Source of the DNA: Thermoanaerobacter kivui | GTDB lineage: Bacteria; Bacillota; Thermoanaerobacteria; Thermoanaerobacterales; Thermoanaerobacteraceae | Assembly (NCBI RefSeq): GCF_000763575.1 | Contig: NZ_CP009170.1 | Coordinates: 273,501-337,500, forward strand | Direction of reading: 5' to 3' | DNA length: 64,000 bases | Part shown: positions 63,761 to 64,000 of the stretch, one piece after another | Layout of the letters: each line of letters opens with the position of its first letter | How positions within the stretch are numbered: the first letter of the stretch is position 1 | Made by a program: the position numbers and the translations under genes | Notes under the pieces: generated by a model | Databases searched by the model: none | What the model was told of the DNA's origin: nothing | Seen by the model: the letters and a program-made list of their open reading frames with translations, nothing else

Positions 63761-64000
63761 TGCTTAATATAAAAAACAAAAAATGCCTTGTTGTAGGAGG
63801 AGGGAAAGTCGCCTATAGAAAGATTTTATCTTTACTGGAGGTAGAAGCTTTAGTTACTGTCATTTCTCCTTCTTTTGATGAAGGAATATTACAGCTTGCA
63901 GCAAAAGAAAAGGTGGAACTTATAAGACGTGAGTACCAACAAGGGGATGTAAGGGGATTTTTTGTTGCGATTGCTGCTACAGATGATGAGAAGGTAAATA
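63742..64000 (+). CDS. Precorrin-2 dehydrogenase (siroheme synthase N-terminal type), 5' part
   Basis: The first 86 codons are in the window and the gene continues past the right edge. The start ATG overlaps the end of hemB by 19 bp, with AAAGGATG upstream. [20 protein letters not shown] and [20 protein letters not shown] are the NAD-binding fold of CysG-N/Met8/YlnF proteins. It oxidises precorrin-2 to sirohydrochlorin, the branch point to cobalt corrinoids (CbiX) and siroheme (for AsrC). Whether a ferrochelatase domain is fused cannot be seen. Confidence 0.9.
   Translation, partial: MVYYPVMLNIKNKKCLVVGGGKVAYRKILSLLEVEALVTVISPSFDEGILQLAAKEKVELIRREYQQGDVRGFFVAIAATDDEKVN

Noticed and set aside
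1-64000. CRISPR arrays, rRNA and tRNA genes, complete insertion sequences, prophage genes
   Set aside because: None were seen: no regularly spaced repeats, no tRNA-like cloverleaf, and only an IS110 fragment.

Overview
The window is AT-rich, densely coding DNA, probably chromosomal, from an anaerobic, endospore-forming low-GC Firmicute. Gene content and style suggest Thermoanaerobacteraceae (Thermoanaerobacter or a close relative). Support comes from a Tlp-type spore protein gene, a T-box, TPP and cobalamin riboswitches, strong AGGAGG-type ribosome binding sites, an anaerobic sulfite reductase and the oxygen-independent cobalamin pathway. The genus is an inference; no rRNA or tRNA gene is present to test it.

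Layout. (1) 1-13 kb: the 5' end of an ECF-type membrane protein gene; a FetA/FetB-like ABC exporter behind a promoter with a perfect palindrome; an ECF sigma factor with a membrane beta-propeller partner; leuS behind a T-box; azlCD; psuK-psuG; tlp; and a PiT phosphate transporter with its DUF47 partner. (2) 13-19 kb: a truncated sigma-54-type activator and the mannitol operon mtlA-mtlR-mtlF-mtlD. (3) 19-28 kb: a large secreted double-domain nucleotidase behind Pho-box-like repeats, dus, a papain-like hydrolase, and a Zur-znuACB zinc-uptake operon read leftwards. (4) 28-35.5 kb: lemA and a frameshifted TPM-domain gene that look like separated halves of one operon. Between them lie asrABC, a LysR remnant, an IS110-type transposase remnant and about 1.5 kb of decayed DNA. 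(5) 35.6-38.5 kb: a TPP-riboswitch operon for thiamine salvage, thiD-thiE-thiM-thiW. (6) 38.5-41.9 kb: a decayed stretch with an rlmL-like tail, an antitoxin-like small ORF, intact cobO, btuC/btuD remnants, intact cbiZ and a cobN-like remnant. (7) 42-64 kb: one long same-strand cluster behind a cobalamin riboswitch: btuFCD, cbiA, cbiP, cbiB, cblT, cblS, cobD, cobU, cbiX, cbiC, D, E, T, L, F, G, H, J, hemA, hemC, cobA-hemD, hemB and the start of a precorrin-2 dehydrogenase gene.

How the genes fit together. HemA, HemB, HemC and CobA-HemD feed precorrin-2; SirC and CbiX start the siroheme and cobalt branches; CbiL, H, F, G, D, J, E, T, C and A build the cobyrinate; CobO, CbiP, CobD, CbiB and CobU complete GDP-cobinamide. 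No cobT or bluB is present. CblT/CblS instead suggest that the lower-ligand nucleoside is salvaged as alpha-ribazole. BtuFCD and CbiZ salvage whole corrinoids. Siroheme from the same pathway would be needed by AsrC.

The least explained element is a 263-268 bp imperfect long-hairpin repeat present in two copies (10474-10741 and 18926-19188). Each copy is sandwiched between two copies of the host gene's own intrinsic terminator, and one internal stem shows a compensatory base-pair change. A third, end-only remnant follows another terminator at 24360. This looks like a non-coding mobile element that targets or carries terminators. No CRISPR array or complete insertion sequence was seen.
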